Below the pieces are notes generated by a model that was given only the letters and a program-made list of their open reading frames with translations, made no database searches and was not told the DNA's origin. Source: Comamonadaceae bacterium OTU4NAUVB1 (lineage in GTDB: Bacteria; Pseudomonadota; Gammaproteobacteria; Burkholderiales; Burkholderiaceae_C). From it: a DNA stretch of 64,000 nt. Shown here one piece after another: positions 25,754 to 35,076 of the stretch (its first letter is position 1; every line of letters starts with the position of its first letter). The translations under genes were made by a program, and so were the position numbers. The stretch covers positions 225,856 through 289,855 of the forward strand of contig CP099604.1 in assembly GCA_024372625.1 (NCBI GenBank), read 5' to 3'.

Positions 25754-27070
25754 ATGAAAACACTGATCGCGCGCGTGCGCGCCCATCCCCGGTACGCCAA
25801 GCTGTTCGAGTGGGGCATGCTGATCTCGATCCTGGGTTCGACGCAGCTGATCATCCAGGCGCTGGGATTCGTGAGCGGCTTCCTGATCGTCCACATGCTC
25901 TCGACCGAGGAGTACGCCTACTACACGCTGGCCTACACCATGTTCGGCACGCTGGTCTCGCTGGCCGACGCCGGCGTCTCCAGCGGCGTCCTCGCGCACG
26001 CGGCCAAGGGCTGGCAGGACAAGAAGGTCGTCGGCGAGGCGCTGGTCACCGGCATCGGCCTGCGCCGTAAGTTCGCCCTCATCAGCCTGGGCGTGTCTTT
26101 CCCGATCCTGTTCGTGCTGCTCACCCGCCACGGCGCGGCCTGGCAGTTCTCGCTGCTGATCCTGCTGGCCCTGGGCCCGACGTTCTACGCCTCGCTCACC
26201 GAGGACCTGCTGGAGACGCCCTCCAAGCTGCACCAGGACATCATCTCCCTGCAGAAGAACCAGCTGTTCGCCAATGCCGGGCGCCTGGTGTTCCTGGCCG
26301 CGGGCCTGTTCGCGCTGCCGTGGGCGGCGATGGCCATCCTGGCCAACGGCCTGCCGCGCATCTGGGCCAACTTCCAGCTGAAGAAGATCGCCGCCAAGTT
26401 CACGGATTTCTCCGTGGCGCCCAAGCCGGAGATCAAGCAGGACATCCTGAACCTCATGAAGCGGGCCCTGCCCGGCACGATCTACTACTGCCTGTCGAGC
26501 CAGCTGTCGATCTGGCTCATCTCCATCTACGGCAACACCGAGTCGATCGCGCAGATCGGCGCGCTGGGACGGCTGGCGGCCATCCTGACGCTGGTGGGGG
26601 CGATGTTCTCCACCCTGGTCGTGCCGCGCTTCGCCCGGCAGCCCGAGCAGGCGTCGGCGCTGGTGCGCAGCTTCACGATCGTGATGGGCGTGCTGGCGGC
26701 GATCTGCGTCGTCGGCTCGGGCCTGGCCTATTTCTTCCCCGGCCAGCTGCTGCTGCTGCTGGGCAAGAACTACAGCGGGCTGAACGAGGAACTGTTCGTC
26801 AGCGTGCTGGGCAACTGCGTGGCCATGGTCGCGGGCGTCGTCTACGCGCTGCTGATCTCCCGGACCTGGATCCTGATGCCGGTCATCAGCATCACGGCGA
26901 GCATCCTGGTGCAGGTGCTGCTGATCGCGACCCTGGACCTGTCCAGCGCGAAGGGCGTGCTGGTCTATTCGCTGCTCAACGCGCTGTGGTCGCTGGTGAT
27001 GTACATCGCCTACTTCTTCTACCGGATCGGCGTCATCCGGAAGGCCGAATCGGCCGGCGCCGCGTCCTGA
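25754..27070 (+). CDS. Polysaccharide flippase-like membrane protein (MOP/Wzx-type)
   Basis: A 438-residue integral membrane protein with about 12 hydrophobic helices (for example LIIQALGFVSGFLIVHML near the N-terminus and VLAAICVVGSGLAYFF later). The arrangement and the pattern LADAGVSSGVLAHAAKGW match oligosaccharide flippases of the MOP exporter superfamily, which move lipid-linked sugars across the inner membrane. A GT2 glycosyltransferase follows on the opposite strand, which supports an envelope polysaccharide role, but no complete O-antigen or capsule cluster is present here. Confidence 0.82.
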   Translation: MKTLIARVRAHPRYAKLFEWGMLISILGSTQLIIQALGFVSGFLIVHMLSTEEYAYYTLAYTMFGTLVSLADAGVSSGVLAHAAKGWQDKKVVGEALVTGIGLRRKFALISLGVSFPILFVLLTRHGAAWQFSLLILLALGPTFYASLTEDLLETPSKLHQDIISLQKNQLFANAGRLVFLAAGLFALPWAAMAILANGLPRIWANFQLKKIAAKFTDFSVAPKPEIKQDILNLMKRALPGTIYYCLSSQLSIWLISIYGNTESIAQIGALGRLAAILTLVGAMFSTLVVPRFARQPEQASALVRSFTIVMGVLAAICVVGSGLAYFFPGQLLLLLGKNYSGLNEELFVSVLGNCVAMVAGVVYALLISRTWILMPVISITASILVQVLLIATLDLSSAKGVLVYSLLNALWSLVMYIAYFFYRIGVIRKAESAGAAS

Positions 27071-27155
27071 ACGCGGCACGCCCCGGTCCGGCCGGGGTCC
27101 GTCGGGGCGTCGCACGGACCGGACGCACCGGGCGGACCCGACGGCCCGGCGCCGC

Positions 27156-28091
27156 TCAGCGCAGCTTCCACCGCCACAGGACGTCGGGCGTGGCGAGCAT
27201 GGCCAGCGTCACGATGCCCCGGGGCGAGAACCGGCGCTGCCAGCGCCAGTCGGGCGACAGGAAGCACTTCCACGCCAGGCCACGTTCGCCGGCGCGCAGG
27301 TAGCGCATCGTCGCGACCTCGGCGAAGAACAGCAGCAACTCCTTCTTCTCGGCCTCGCGCTCGGGCGGCACCTTCAGCTGGTGCGCGATCTCGTACATGT
27401 AGTGCAGGTTGGTGCCGCTGCCCGTGACGGAGGCCGCCTGCACGCGGTATTTCGAGATGTCCTCGGCGATGAAGCTGCCCAGCGCGCCGCTGTTGGCCAT
27501 GCGCACCGCCATGCCCCAGTCGCCGACGTTGCCGTCGCGCGGGCCCCACATGAATTCGCGGTACGTGTCGGCCCGCATGAGCCAGCTGTTGGGCGGCAGG
27601 GAGTGGCGCAGGCACCATTCCCAGACCGGCCGGACGGCGCTCGGGCCGTCCTTGCCGTAGGTCTTGGTGTCGACGCGCGAGCGTTCCTCGTCGATCCGGC
27701 CGTCCTCGTCCATGACCAGGTTGCGGCCGAACCAGATCTTCACGGCCGGGTTGGTCTCCGCCTGGCAGGCCGCCGCCAGCCGGTCCAGGGCGTGCTCGCA
27801 CAGGTGGTCGTCGTCGTGCAGCAGCAGCACGTACTCGTGGACGGCGCGCTTGCCCAGCGACAGCTGGTTCGGGTAGTTGCCCTTGGGGGGATCGTGCGCG
27901 AGGTAGCGCACCAGCGGGCTCAATCCGCTCGCCTCGATGACCGCCAGGTTCTCGGCCCGCCCGGCCGTCGGCGTGTCGTCGCCGATGACGATTTCACCGA
28001 TGAGCGACCGGTTCTGCAGCGCCAGGCTCTCCAGCGCCTCCTTGAACTGGTGGGGTCGCCGGTACGTCGGCATGAGAATCGATATCTTCAT
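27156..28091 (-). CDS. Family 2 glycosyltransferase
   Basis: A 311-residue GT-A glycosyltransferase. It opens with ISILMPTYRRPHQFKEALESL, the nucleotide-sugar binding start, has GEIVIGDDTPT and the metal-binding acidic cluster LLLHDDDHLCEHALDRL. ATG 28091 is the first Met before the conserved start. It is convergent with the flippase gene, and the 85-bp gap holds a GC-rich hairpin (stem CCCCGG/CCGGGG at 27081-27097) without a T-run. Donor and acceptor sugars are unknown. Confidence 0.88.
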   Translation of the reverse strand: MKISILMPTYRRPHQFKEALESLALQNRSLIGEIVIGDDTPTAGRAENLAVIEASGLSPLVRYLAHDPPKGNYPNQLSLGKRAVHEYVLLLHDDDHLCEHALDRLAAACQAETNPAVKIWFGRNLVMDEDGRIDEERSRVDTKTYGKDGPSAVRPVWEWCLRHSLPPNSWLMRADTYREFMWGPRDGNVGDWGMAVRMANSGALGSFIAEDISKYRVQAASVTGSGTNLHYMYEIAHQLKVPPEREAEKKELLLFFAEVATMRYLRAGERGLAWKCFLSPDWRWQRRFSPRGIVTLAMLATPDVLWRWKLR

Positions 28092-28361
28092 AGAGCAGGT
28101 CGGATTAGGAGAATGGGGATGACGACCGCGGCCGCCGGCAGGGCCGCAATCCGGCACGACGCAGGCTCCGGAGGCGCCGCCGCGACGCCTGCGAGCGGCG
28201 GAGGGTGCTCGGGCACGCGCTTCAAGCAATCGCCGGGCCTGGATCGGCCCGATCATATCGAGGGCGCGTGTCCGGACGGCCTCGCCCGCCGGTGCCGCGC
28301 CGTGCGAAACGGCATTACGTCATGCGGCTCGTTCTTTCACGCCGCGCGACCTCGGGGCGTT

Positions 28362-30623
28362 TCAGTTGATGTTCGAACTGCTCAGATCGAACGGCTTGCC
28401 CGGCAGCCGGTAGAACCCCCCGCGCTCGAACGGCTTGCCACCCAGCAGCCGGCACGGCCTGGCCTCCGGACAGGGCGCGACGCTCTGCTTGGCCGTGTGC
28501 ATGGTGATCGGGCCGTAGAGGAAGTTGTGCACGCCCTCGCCCTCGTAGTCGGCGACGGTCAGGACGTAGCTCTCGGTGCCGTGGTTGTCGGCGTCCTCGA
28601 CCTTGAGCATGTCGCGGATCGACGGGTCCTGGAGCGTCAGGCGCACCGACGCAGCAGTCATCGCATTGTTGAACTCGATCAGCCGGGCCGTGTTGGTGCC
28701 GCGCGAACTCGCCCAGAAGAACTGCTCGGGCGACTTCTTGTCCTTGGCGTAGAGGAAGCTGCCCTTCCAGTCGGGGATCTCCTTCTTGAACGCGATGCTG
28801 GTCACGTTCTCGCCGATCTGGACGTCGAACAGCGGCTTGATGTCATCGGGCGATCCCACCTTCGCGGCGGTCTGGTCGAGGTAGCGCTCGCCCAGGTCGT
28901 AGACGCTGAGCTTGCCGTCGAGCCGGCCGATCAGAGCGCGGTGCGGCGCGTTGCGCGTCAGCTCCACCGCCGTGGGCGCCGACGGCAGGTCGATCACCTT
29001 GATCAGGCGGGGCCGCTGCGCCGGGGCCACGTCGAAGCTGTAGGGCCACTGGGTCGGCGCATCGCCGCGCGAGGCGATCAGCTGGTTCCAGTCGGCCTGG
29101 CCCTTGTTGAAGTACTGCTCGCGGTAGTACTGGAACAGCGGACGCAGGTCGATAAACGCGGCCTTCTTCTCGCTCTTGCTGACGACCGCGACCATGCCGG
29201 TCCGGGGGATCGCGGTCGTCCAGTCGCCGTCGTAGTAGCGCCGGCGGTTCTCCGCCGTCAGGAGGTGCGAATCCCAGAACGACTGGATGCGCTGGTAACC
29301 CCAGCCGCTCTTGACCTTCCCGGTCGTGATGGCGATCTCGGTGGGCGCCCGGATGCTGTCGGGCAGGTCGACGAAGCCGATCAGCTTGGCGCCGCTGTAG
29401 TTGCCCAGTCCCGGCAGTCCTGGGTATTCCTGGCGGTGGTTGCCCCAGTTGGCGCCCCATTCGGCTTCCGGCCGGCCCGCACAGCCCTGGCAGGCGTCGG
29501 ACAGCGCGATGACGGCGATCCGGCCCCTGTATGCCGCTGTGTCCCACACCGGCATCACCGCGAACTCGCCGCTGTTGGAGATGGCGATGCCCAGTGGCGT
29601 CATGCCGTCGGGCAGGACCTTGCGGGCCATGAAGTTGTGCGAGGTGTTGCTGCCGTAGCCGAAGATCCAGCCGTCGCTCATCACGCCGATCGCGTTGGTG
29701 GTCCAGCCGCCGCGGCCGTAGCCGCGCGTGGACGCGACCGGGCGGTCGTTGAGCGGGACGGTGGCGAACGGCAGGCCGGGCTGCAGCCCGGCGTAGCGCG
29801 CCACGTTCTCGTCGGTGTCGGCGTTGTTCACGGCCGAGCCGCCATAGGTCGTCCAGCTCGGCTGCGGGGTCACCGACATGGTGTTGTGCCCCATGTTGAG
29901 CACCTCGATCGAAGCGAAGCCCGGATAGCGCTTGTTGTAGATGCCGCGCGCCACCGGGCGCACCGGGAGGAACGCCACGTTGGCGATCGTGGAGCTGTAG
30001 TCGTCGGGGGCGCCGAAGAGCCGGTCGCCGATGGAATACACCCCGCAGTAGCCGTCCACCGAGCAGCCGCGCTGCGCGATCACGCCGTCGGCCTGGCGCA
30101 CCTTCGCGTCGTGGGCGAGCGAGGCGTAGCTGCGGGTCGGGCGCGGGCCGTCGTAGGCCGTGCCGGCGCGCGCCGACGCGCGGCCGTAGCGGTAGACGAT
30201 GCCGGCCTGCGTGCCGATGGTGGCGGCGACGGCCCGGTAGCCTTCGGGGGTCGAGACGTCGAGCGCGACCTCGGGCTCGGGGATGGGTGCGAGTCGCGGC
30301 AGGGGCGCCGCCCGCAGCCCGGCTTCGTTCGAGACCTCGCAGGCCTTCGCGACGCCGTGGGCGGGGTCCTCGCCCGCGAAATGCTGGCTGTCGCACCACA
30401 GGTCGCCCGCGGGCAGCACCCGCACGGCGTGCCGACCCGCGACGCCGTAGCGCACGCGGGCGGGTTCGCTCAGCACGAAGCGCTCGCCCTCGCCGGCGAT
30501 CCGGCGCCACGCGGGGTCGCCCGGGGGCGTGGACTTGTCCGCCGCACCGGGTGCGGCGGCGGCGACGGGGGCGGAGAGCGCGGTGGCCCACGCGATCGCG
30601 GCCCCGCAGAGCAGGTGTTTCAT
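28362..30623 (-). CDS. Large secreted protein of unknown function
   Basis: A 753-residue protein with a Sec signal peptide (hydrophobic core AAIAWATALSAPVAAAA, cleavage near residue 24). ATG 30623 is used because it gives this signal; an in-frame earlier start adds an unlikely polar extension. I do not recognise the family. It contains about ten Cys, including RGCSVDGYCG and DACQGCAG, which suggests disulfides in the periplasm. Short repeated strand-like segments (IAVIALSDACQ, GMVAVVSKSEKKAAFIDL, RALIGRLDGKLSVYDLG) would fit a beta-propeller. It lies 270 bp upstream of the GT2 gene on the same strand, so a link to surface polysaccharide is possible but unproven. Confidence 0.75.
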   Translation of the reverse strand: MKHLLCGAAIAWATALSAPVAAAAPGAADKSTPPGDPAWRRIAGEGERFVLSEPARVRYGVAGRHAVRVLPAGDLWCDSQHFAGEDPAHGVAKACEVSNEAGLRAAPLPRLAPIPEPEVALDVSTPEGYRAVAATIGTQAGIVYRYGRASARAGTAYDGPRPTRSYASLAHDAKVRQADGVIAQRGCSVDGYCGVYSIGDRLFGAPDDYSSTIANVAFLPVRPVARGIYNKRYPGFASIEVLNMGHNTMSVTPQPSWTTYGGSAVNNADTDENVARYAGLQPGLPFATVPLNDRPVASTRGYGRGGWTTNAIGVMSDGWIFGYGSNTSHNFMARKVLPDGMTPLGIAISNSGEFAVMPVWDTAAYRGRIAVIALSDACQGCAGRPEAEWGANWGNHRQEYPGLPGLGNYSGAKLIGFVDLPDSIRAPTEIAITTGKVKSGWGYQRIQSFWDSHLLTAENRRRYYDGDWTTAIPRTGMVAVVSKSEKKAAFIDLRPLFQYYREQYFNKGQADWNQLIASRGDAPTQWPYSFDVAPAQRPRLIKVIDLPSAPTAVELTRNAPHRALIGRLDGKLSVYDLGERYLDQTAAKVGSPDDIKPLFDVQIGENVTSIAFKKEIPDWKGSFLYAKDKKSPEQFFWASSRGTNTARLIEFNNAMTAASVRLTLQDPSIRDMLKVEDADNHGTESYVLTVADYEGEGVHNFLYGPITMHTAKQSVAPCPEARPCRLLGGKPFERGGFYRLPGKPFDLSSSNIN

Positions 30624-31086
30624 GGCTTGGTTCCAGCGCGGACGGGCCGGCGTCTTCGTCGTCGGCATGACGGGAATGACGCGTCTGACAGGCATGACGG
30701 AGGGCATGCCACGCGGCCGGACGATGCTACACGCGCCACTTTTGCGAGGCGCCGAATCGCCCGCCGACGGCGACGGTCATGCGGCCCCGGCGGCGATCGG
30801 CCGGCGGCGGCGTTGCGTTCCCGGCCGTCGGGCACGGAAGCATCTGCCGCTCGCGAACCGCAGCCATCCGGAACGGCGCGATCCGATCGTCGGGACGGGC
30901 GAGTGTGGGAACGCACGCATGTGCATGCTTTTTTATTCACTGAGTACCTTGGACGTAGGAATTTGCCTCTCCCCGATGTAGGCGCTTCAGCCCCTATTAA
31001 CAGGGGAATACTGATTAAGGTTCTTGCATCCGACGCCGAGAATCGGCGCATCGAACGACAGGACCGCGGTCCGCGAAAGGCACCCG
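30624..31086 (+). promoter_or_regulatory. 463-bp gene-free leader between the secreted protein gene and flhD
   Basis: No gene is supported here. The left part has GGCATGACGG-like short repeats (about 30665-30712). The right part (30915-31020) becomes AT-richer than its surroundings, with a T-run (CTTTTTTATTCACTGAG) and CTATTAACAGGGGAATACTG. This drop in GC suits an flhD promoter and leader, but no -10/-35 pair could be assigned with confidence. Confidence 0.4.
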
Positions 31087-31419
31087 ATGACGAGCGAACA
31101 GATGCTTACGGAGATCAAGGAAGCCAACCTCACCTACCTCATGCTCTCCCAGAGCCTGATCCGCCAGGACAAGGCCCAGGCGCTGTTCCGCCTCGGGATC
31201 TCGGAGGAATCGGCCGACCTCATCGCCACCCTGTCGCCCTCCCAGATCATGAAGCTCGCCTCCAGCAACATGCTGCTGTGCCGCTTCCGCGCCGACGACG
31301 ACATGGTGTGGAACCTGCTGACCCAGCACAACCTGCCCGCGCGCACCACCAACGAGTCCACCGCCATGCGCCACGCGAACCCGCTCATGTCCAGCCGCTT
31401 CGCCGAAGCCTCGCTCTGA
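31087..31419 (+). CDS. flhD: Flagellar transcriptional regulator FlhD
   Basis: A 110-residue protein clearly matching FlhD: SEQMLTEIKEANLTYLMLSQ, LIRQDKAQALFRLGIS and PSQIMKLASSNMLLCRFRAD. With FlhC it forms the FlhD4C2 master activator of flagellar class II promoters. ATG 31087 is chosen since family similarity starts at this Met. In Burkholderiales flhC normally follows at once, but the next 220 bp hold no FlhC-like frame and the next gene is on the other strand. It therefore appears as an orphan flhD, either a second copy or one separated by rearrangement. Confidence 0.92.
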   Translation: MTSEQMLTEIKEANLTYLMLSQSLIRQDKAQALFRLGISEESADLIATLSPSQIMKLASSNMLLCRFRADDDMVWNLLTQHNLPARTTNESTAMRHANPLMSSRFAEASL

Positions 31420-31555
31420 CGGGCCATGTTCCCGATGGAGGGCTTGCCATCGCCGGTCGCGTCGTCGACGGGGGACACGCACGACAGAATCGCACCCGCG
31501 CACCGGCTGCCCGAGCTTGTCGCTCGGCAGCCAGCCGCGGTCTCGACGGACAATG

Positions 31556-31581
31556 AAAAAGGCTCGTGGTCCGCGAGCCTT
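31556..31581 (-). terminator. Rho-independent terminator of the Bug-protein gene
   Basis: On the minus strand an 8-bp perfect stem (AAGGCTCG / CGAGCCTT) with a 7-base loop is followed by a T-run. It lies 63 bp after the stop of the Bug/TctC gene. Confidence 0.75.
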
Positions 31582-31643
31582 CGCAATACATCGACGACGC
31601 GTCCTCCGGTGACCGTCGCGTCATGCCGATTCGCCGGCGCGGC

Positions 31644-32621
31644 TTATTCAGCCTGCACGCCGGCCGCCCTGATCACCTTGCCCCAGTCCTCGGTCTGACC
31701 GCGCACGTACGCCTGGAAGTCCGCTGGCGCCATGACGCCCACGTCGGCCCCCTGATCGGCGAAGCGCCTGGCCAGGTCCGGCGACGCCAGTGCCTTGGCG
31801 ACTTCCGCCTGCATCCTGTCGACGATCGCCTGCGGCGTGCCTCGGGGCGCGGCAATGCCGAACCAGTTGGTGGCGGTGAAGTCCTTGAGCCCGGCCTGGG
31901 CGCTGGTCGGCACGTCGGGCAGGGCGGCCAGGCGCTGCGGCGAGGTCACGAGCAGCGCTCTCGCCTTGCCGCCCTTGACCTGGGCGATCGCCGTGGGGGC
32001 CGCTGTCACCAGCATGTCGACCTGGCCCGACACCACCCCCAGCATGGCTTCGCCGGCACCCTTGTAGGGCACGTGCGTGAGCAGCAGCTTGCCGTTCTGC
32101 TTGAGGAGTTCGCCGCCCAGATGGGTCGAACTTCCGACGCCGCCCGAACCGAACGTCAGCTTGTCCGGCGCTTTTCTGGCCGCATCCAGCAGGTCCTGCA
32201 TGGTCTTGTACGGCGAACCGCCACCGACCATCACGACCAGCGGCGTGTTGACGATCCGCGTGACAGGCACCAGCCCGGTGGCGTGATCCCAGGGCAGTTT
32301 CTTGAACAGATGCGGCAGCATCGCGTAGGTGGTGTCGTTGATCAGGAAGGTCGTGCCGTCGGGCGCGGCCTTGGCGACGTAATCGGAGCCGATGGTGCCG
32401 CTGGCGCCGACCCTGTTCTCGACATAGAGCGACTTGCCCGTCTGCTCGGTGAGCTTCTGCGCGATCTGGCGCGCCGCGTAGTCGGTCGTGCCCGAGGGCG
32501 AGTACGGCACCACGAGGCGCACCGGGCGGTCGGGCCAGGACGTCTGTGCCAGCACCGGCGCGACGCTGCTCGACAACACCAGCGCCAGCGCCACACAGAA
32601 ACGGTTCAGGATTTTCTTCAC
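31644..32621 (-). CDS. Bug/TctC-family tripartite tricarboxylate transporter binding protein
   Basis: A 325-residue periplasmic binding protein with a Sec signal ending near VLAQT. Family features are WPDRPVRLVVPYSPSGTTDY, LYVENRVGASGTIGSDYVAK, LTHVPYKGAGEAMLGVVSGQ and LPDVPTSAQAGLKDF. GTG 32621 is preferred because GGAG lies six bases upstream; the longer TTG start would place the Shine-Dalgarno inside the gene. Bug proteins bind carboxylates or amides. No TctA/TctB permease is nearby. It is the last gene of an IclR-adjacent catabolic group, separated from the CoA-transferase by 261 bp in which I see no convincing gene. Confidence 0.92.
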   Translation of the reverse strand: MKKILNRFCVALALVLSSSVAPVLAQTSWPDRPVRLVVPYSPSGTTDYAARQIAQKLTEQTGKSLYVENRVGASGTIGSDYVAKAAPDGTTFLINDTTYAMLPHLFKKLPWDHATGLVPVTRIVNTPLVVMVGGGSPYKTMQDLLDAARKAPDKLTFGSGGVGSSTHLGGELLKQNGKLLLTHVPYKGAGEAMLGVVSGQVDMLVTAAPTAIAQVKGGKARALLVTSPQRLAALPDVPTSAQAGLKDFTATNWFGIAAPRGTPQAIVDRMQAEVAKALASPDLARRFADQGADVGVMAPADFQAYVRGQTEDWGKVIRAAGVQAE

Positions 32622-32882
32622 GAGCGTCTCCAAAGACGGATGGGAATCACGGATCGGGCGTCACGCCGGTGGTGGAGACGATGCCGTTCCACCCGGTGCG
32701 TTCGGCTGCGGGACGCTCGACGGCGCACCCTGCTGTCGCACACGGGCCTGGCGTCCTCGGCGCGCGGTGGCGCGAGCGCCGCGGGTCCGGCCCGCCCCGA
32801 TCGTGTCGCCGCCGGGGCCGGACCCGGCCACCACGTACGGGCCGATGTGGCCGGCACCACCGGGAATGCGGGGCGTCATGGC

Positions 32883-34094
32883 TCAGGCTCCGAAGACGAT
32901 CCCTCTGGCCTTCAGGGTGTCGATGTCCGCATCGCTGTAGCCGGCCTCGCGCAGCAGGGCGGTGGTGTGCTCGCCCAGCAGCGGCGGCTGCAGGCGGATG
33001 CCGGGGCGCTCGCCGCCCAGGGTCAGCGGCAGCAGCGGCACCTTCGACATCGTCTGGTCGTTCATGCGGATCGGCGCCAGCCCCCCGCTCGCGTTCAGGT
33101 GCGGGTCCTCGAACAGGTCGTGCGGCCTGGCGATCGGCGCGAAGGGCAGCTCGTGGGCCTCGAACACCGCCGCCAGCTCCGACGCCGTGCGTCCGGCCAA
33201 GTGCGAGCGCAGGATCGGCATCATCCATTCGCGCGCGCGCACGCGGTCGTTGTTGGTCGCCAGGCGCGCGTCGGCGTGCATCTCGCCCAGCCCGAAGGCG
33301 CCGCAGAAGATCGCCCACTGCTTGTCGCTGACCACCGCCAGGAAGATCTGCTCGCCACCAGCCACCGTGAAGACGTCGTAGATGCCCCAGGCCGAGATCC
33401 GGCTGGGCATGGGGTCGGCGGCACGGCCCGTGGCGGCGAACTGCATCATGTGCTGCGCGACCAGGAAGATGTTGTTCTCGAACAGCGCCGACTGCACCTC
33501 GCAGCCCGCCCCCGTCAGCTCGCGCTGGCGCAGCGCGGCCATCGCGCCGATGGCGCCGAACATCCCGCCCATGATGTCGTTCACGCTGGTGCCCGCGCGC
33601 AGCGGGTCGCCCGTCCGCCCGGTCATGTAGGCCAGCCCCCCCATCATCTGCACCACCTCGTCCAGGGCGGTGCGATGGTCGTACGGGCCGGGCAGGAAGC
33701 CCTTGTGGCTGACGTAGATCAGGCGCGGATGGCGCTGCCGCAGCGTCTCGTAGTCCAGCCCGAGCTTCTTCATGGTGCCGGGCTTGAAGTTCTCGCTGAC
33801 GATGTCGGCCGTCGCGATCAGGCGCAGGGCCGCCTCGCGCCCCTCGGGGGTCTTCAGGTCCAGCGCGATGCTCAGCTTGTTGCGGTTGAAGGTCGGGAAG
33901 AAGCCCGCGCCCGAGCCCAGCAGCCGGCGCGTGTCGTCGCCGCCCACGGGCTCGACCTTGACGACCTCGGCACCCAGGTCGCCCAGCAGCAGGCCGCAGG
34001 TCGGCCCCATGACCATGTGGGTGAACTCGACGACCCGGATGCCGGCGTAGGGCAGCGGCGCGGCGGCCGGCGCGGTGGCGATCGGATCATGCAT
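32883..34094 (-). CDS. CaiB/BaiF family III CoA-transferase
   Basis: A 403-residue CoA-transferase, moving CoA between carboxylic acids. It shows GIRVVEFTHMVMGPTCGLLLGDLGAEV, FPTFNRNKLSIALDLKTPEG, ADIVSENFKPGTMKKLGLDY and the likely catalytic Asp in RTALDEVVQMMGGLAYMTG. ATG 34094 has AGGAG seven bases upstream and overlaps the end of the HMG-CoA-lyase-like gene by eight bases, so the two are coupled. A CoA-transferase beside an HMG-CoA-lyase-like enzyme fits activation and cleavage of a branched hydroxy-dicarboxylate such as citramalate or 3-hydroxy-3-methylglutarate (inference). Confidence 0.92.
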   Translation of the reverse strand: MHDPIATAPAAAPLPYAGIRVVEFTHMVMGPTCGLLLGDLGAEVVKVEPVGGDDTRRLLGSGAGFFPTFNRNKLSIALDLKTPEGREAALRLIATADIVSENFKPGTMKKLGLDYETLRQRHPRLIYVSHKGFLPGPYDHRTALDEVVQMMGGLAYMTGRTGDPLRAGTSVNDIMGGMFGAIGAMAALRQRELTGAGCEVQSALFENNIFLVAQHMMQFAATGRAADPMPSRISAWGIYDVFTVAGGEQIFLAVVSDKQWAIFCGAFGLGEMHADARLATNNDRVRAREWMMPILRSHLAGRTASELAAVFEAHELPFAPIARPHDLFEDPHLNASGGLAPIRMNDQTMSKVPLLPLTLGGERPGIRLQPPLLGEHTTALLREAGYSDADIDTLKARGIVFGA

Positions 34095-35034
34095 GGGCAA
34101 GCTCCTGGACGAAGCCCTTGGGCACGCCCGCCAGGGGCGTCATCCCGTAGACCGGTTCGCCCGGCAGCCCCGCCTGCAGCGGCGCACGCGCCGCGAACAG
34201 CGCCTCGAGGTCGATGCCGGTGCGCACGCCCATGGCCTCGAACATGAAGGCCAGGTCCTCGGTCACCACGTTGCCCGAAGCGCCCGGCGCATAGGGGCAA
34301 CCGCCCAGGCCGCCGAGCGACGCGTCGAAGGTGCGCACGCCCTCCTCCCAGGCCGCCAGGCAGTTGGCCAGTCCGAGGCCGCGCGTGTTGTGCATGTGGG
34401 CCGCACCCGCGTGGTCGCCGAGCTCGGCGCGCAGGCGCCGGAACAGGCGCCGGACCTGGGCCGGGTTGGCATGGCCGACCGTGTCCGACAGGCCGGCCTC
34501 GTCGGCCCCCGCCCGGACGCACTGCGCGGCCAGCCAGATCACCTCGTCCTCCGGCACGTCGCCCTGGAGCGTGCAGCCGAAGGCCGTCGAGATGCCCGCC
34601 TCCAGCCCGACGTGCGGTGCGACGTCGCGGCGCAGTTCGGCGATGGCACGCAGTTCCTCGACCATCGCCTCGCGCGTCTTGCGCACGTTGGCCAGCGAAT
34701 GCGCGGCGCTGGCGGACACCGGCACGGTGAGCTTGTGCACGCCGGCCTCCAGCGCGGCCTGCGCGCCGCGGCGGTTGGGCACCAGCGCCATGACGGTCAG
34801 GCCGGGCAGCGCGATCGCATGGCGCACGACCTCGGCGGCGTCGGCCATCTGCGGCAGCAGCTTGGCCGGAACGAAGGAGGCCACCTCGATCTCGCGCACG
34901 CCGGCGGCGTGAAGGGCGTCGATCCAGCGCAGCTTGTCGGCCGTCGGCATGGTCGCCGCGACCGATTGCAGGCCGTCGCGCGGGCCGACCTCGCTGATGA
35001 GCACGTCGGGCGTGCGCGGTTTCAGGAATGACAT
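34087..35034 (-). CDS. Hydroxymethylglutaryl-CoA lyase-like enzyme
   Basis: A 315-residue TIM-barrel lyase of the HMG-CoA lyase family. Signature elements are LISEVGPRDGLQ at the N-terminus, metal-binding AHMHNTRGLGLANCL and the catalytic-Cys loop SLGGLGGCPYAPGASGNV. The family cleaves 3-hydroxyacyl-CoAs with a tertiary alcohol into acetyl-CoA (or acetate derivatives) and an oxo acid. It overlaps the CoA-transferase gene and lies 42 bp after an amidohydrolase gene, so all three are probably one transcript. Confidence 0.93.
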   Translation of the reverse strand: MSFLKPRTPDVLISEVGPRDGLQSVAATMPTADKLRWIDALHAAGVREIEVASFVPAKLLPQMADAAEVVRHAIALPGLTVMALVPNRRGAQAALEAGVHKLTVPVSASAAHSLANVRKTREAMVEELRAIAELRRDVAPHVGLEAGISTAFGCTLQGDVPEDEVIWLAAQCVRAGADEAGLSDTVGHANPAQVRRLFRRLRAELGDHAGAAHMHNTRGLGLANCLAAWEEGVRTFDASLGGLGGCPYAPGASGNVVTEDLAFMFEAMGVRTGIDLEALFAARAPLQAGLPGEPVYGMTPLAGVPKGFVQELAHA

Positions 35035-35076
35035 GGATGTCTCGATAACGTGAGGGTGAAGGGTGGATCCGGGCCG

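Noticed and set aside
32622..32882. Possible small gene between the Bug and CoA-transferase genes
   Set aside because: Open frames exist in several frames but without motifs, good starts or family resemblance.
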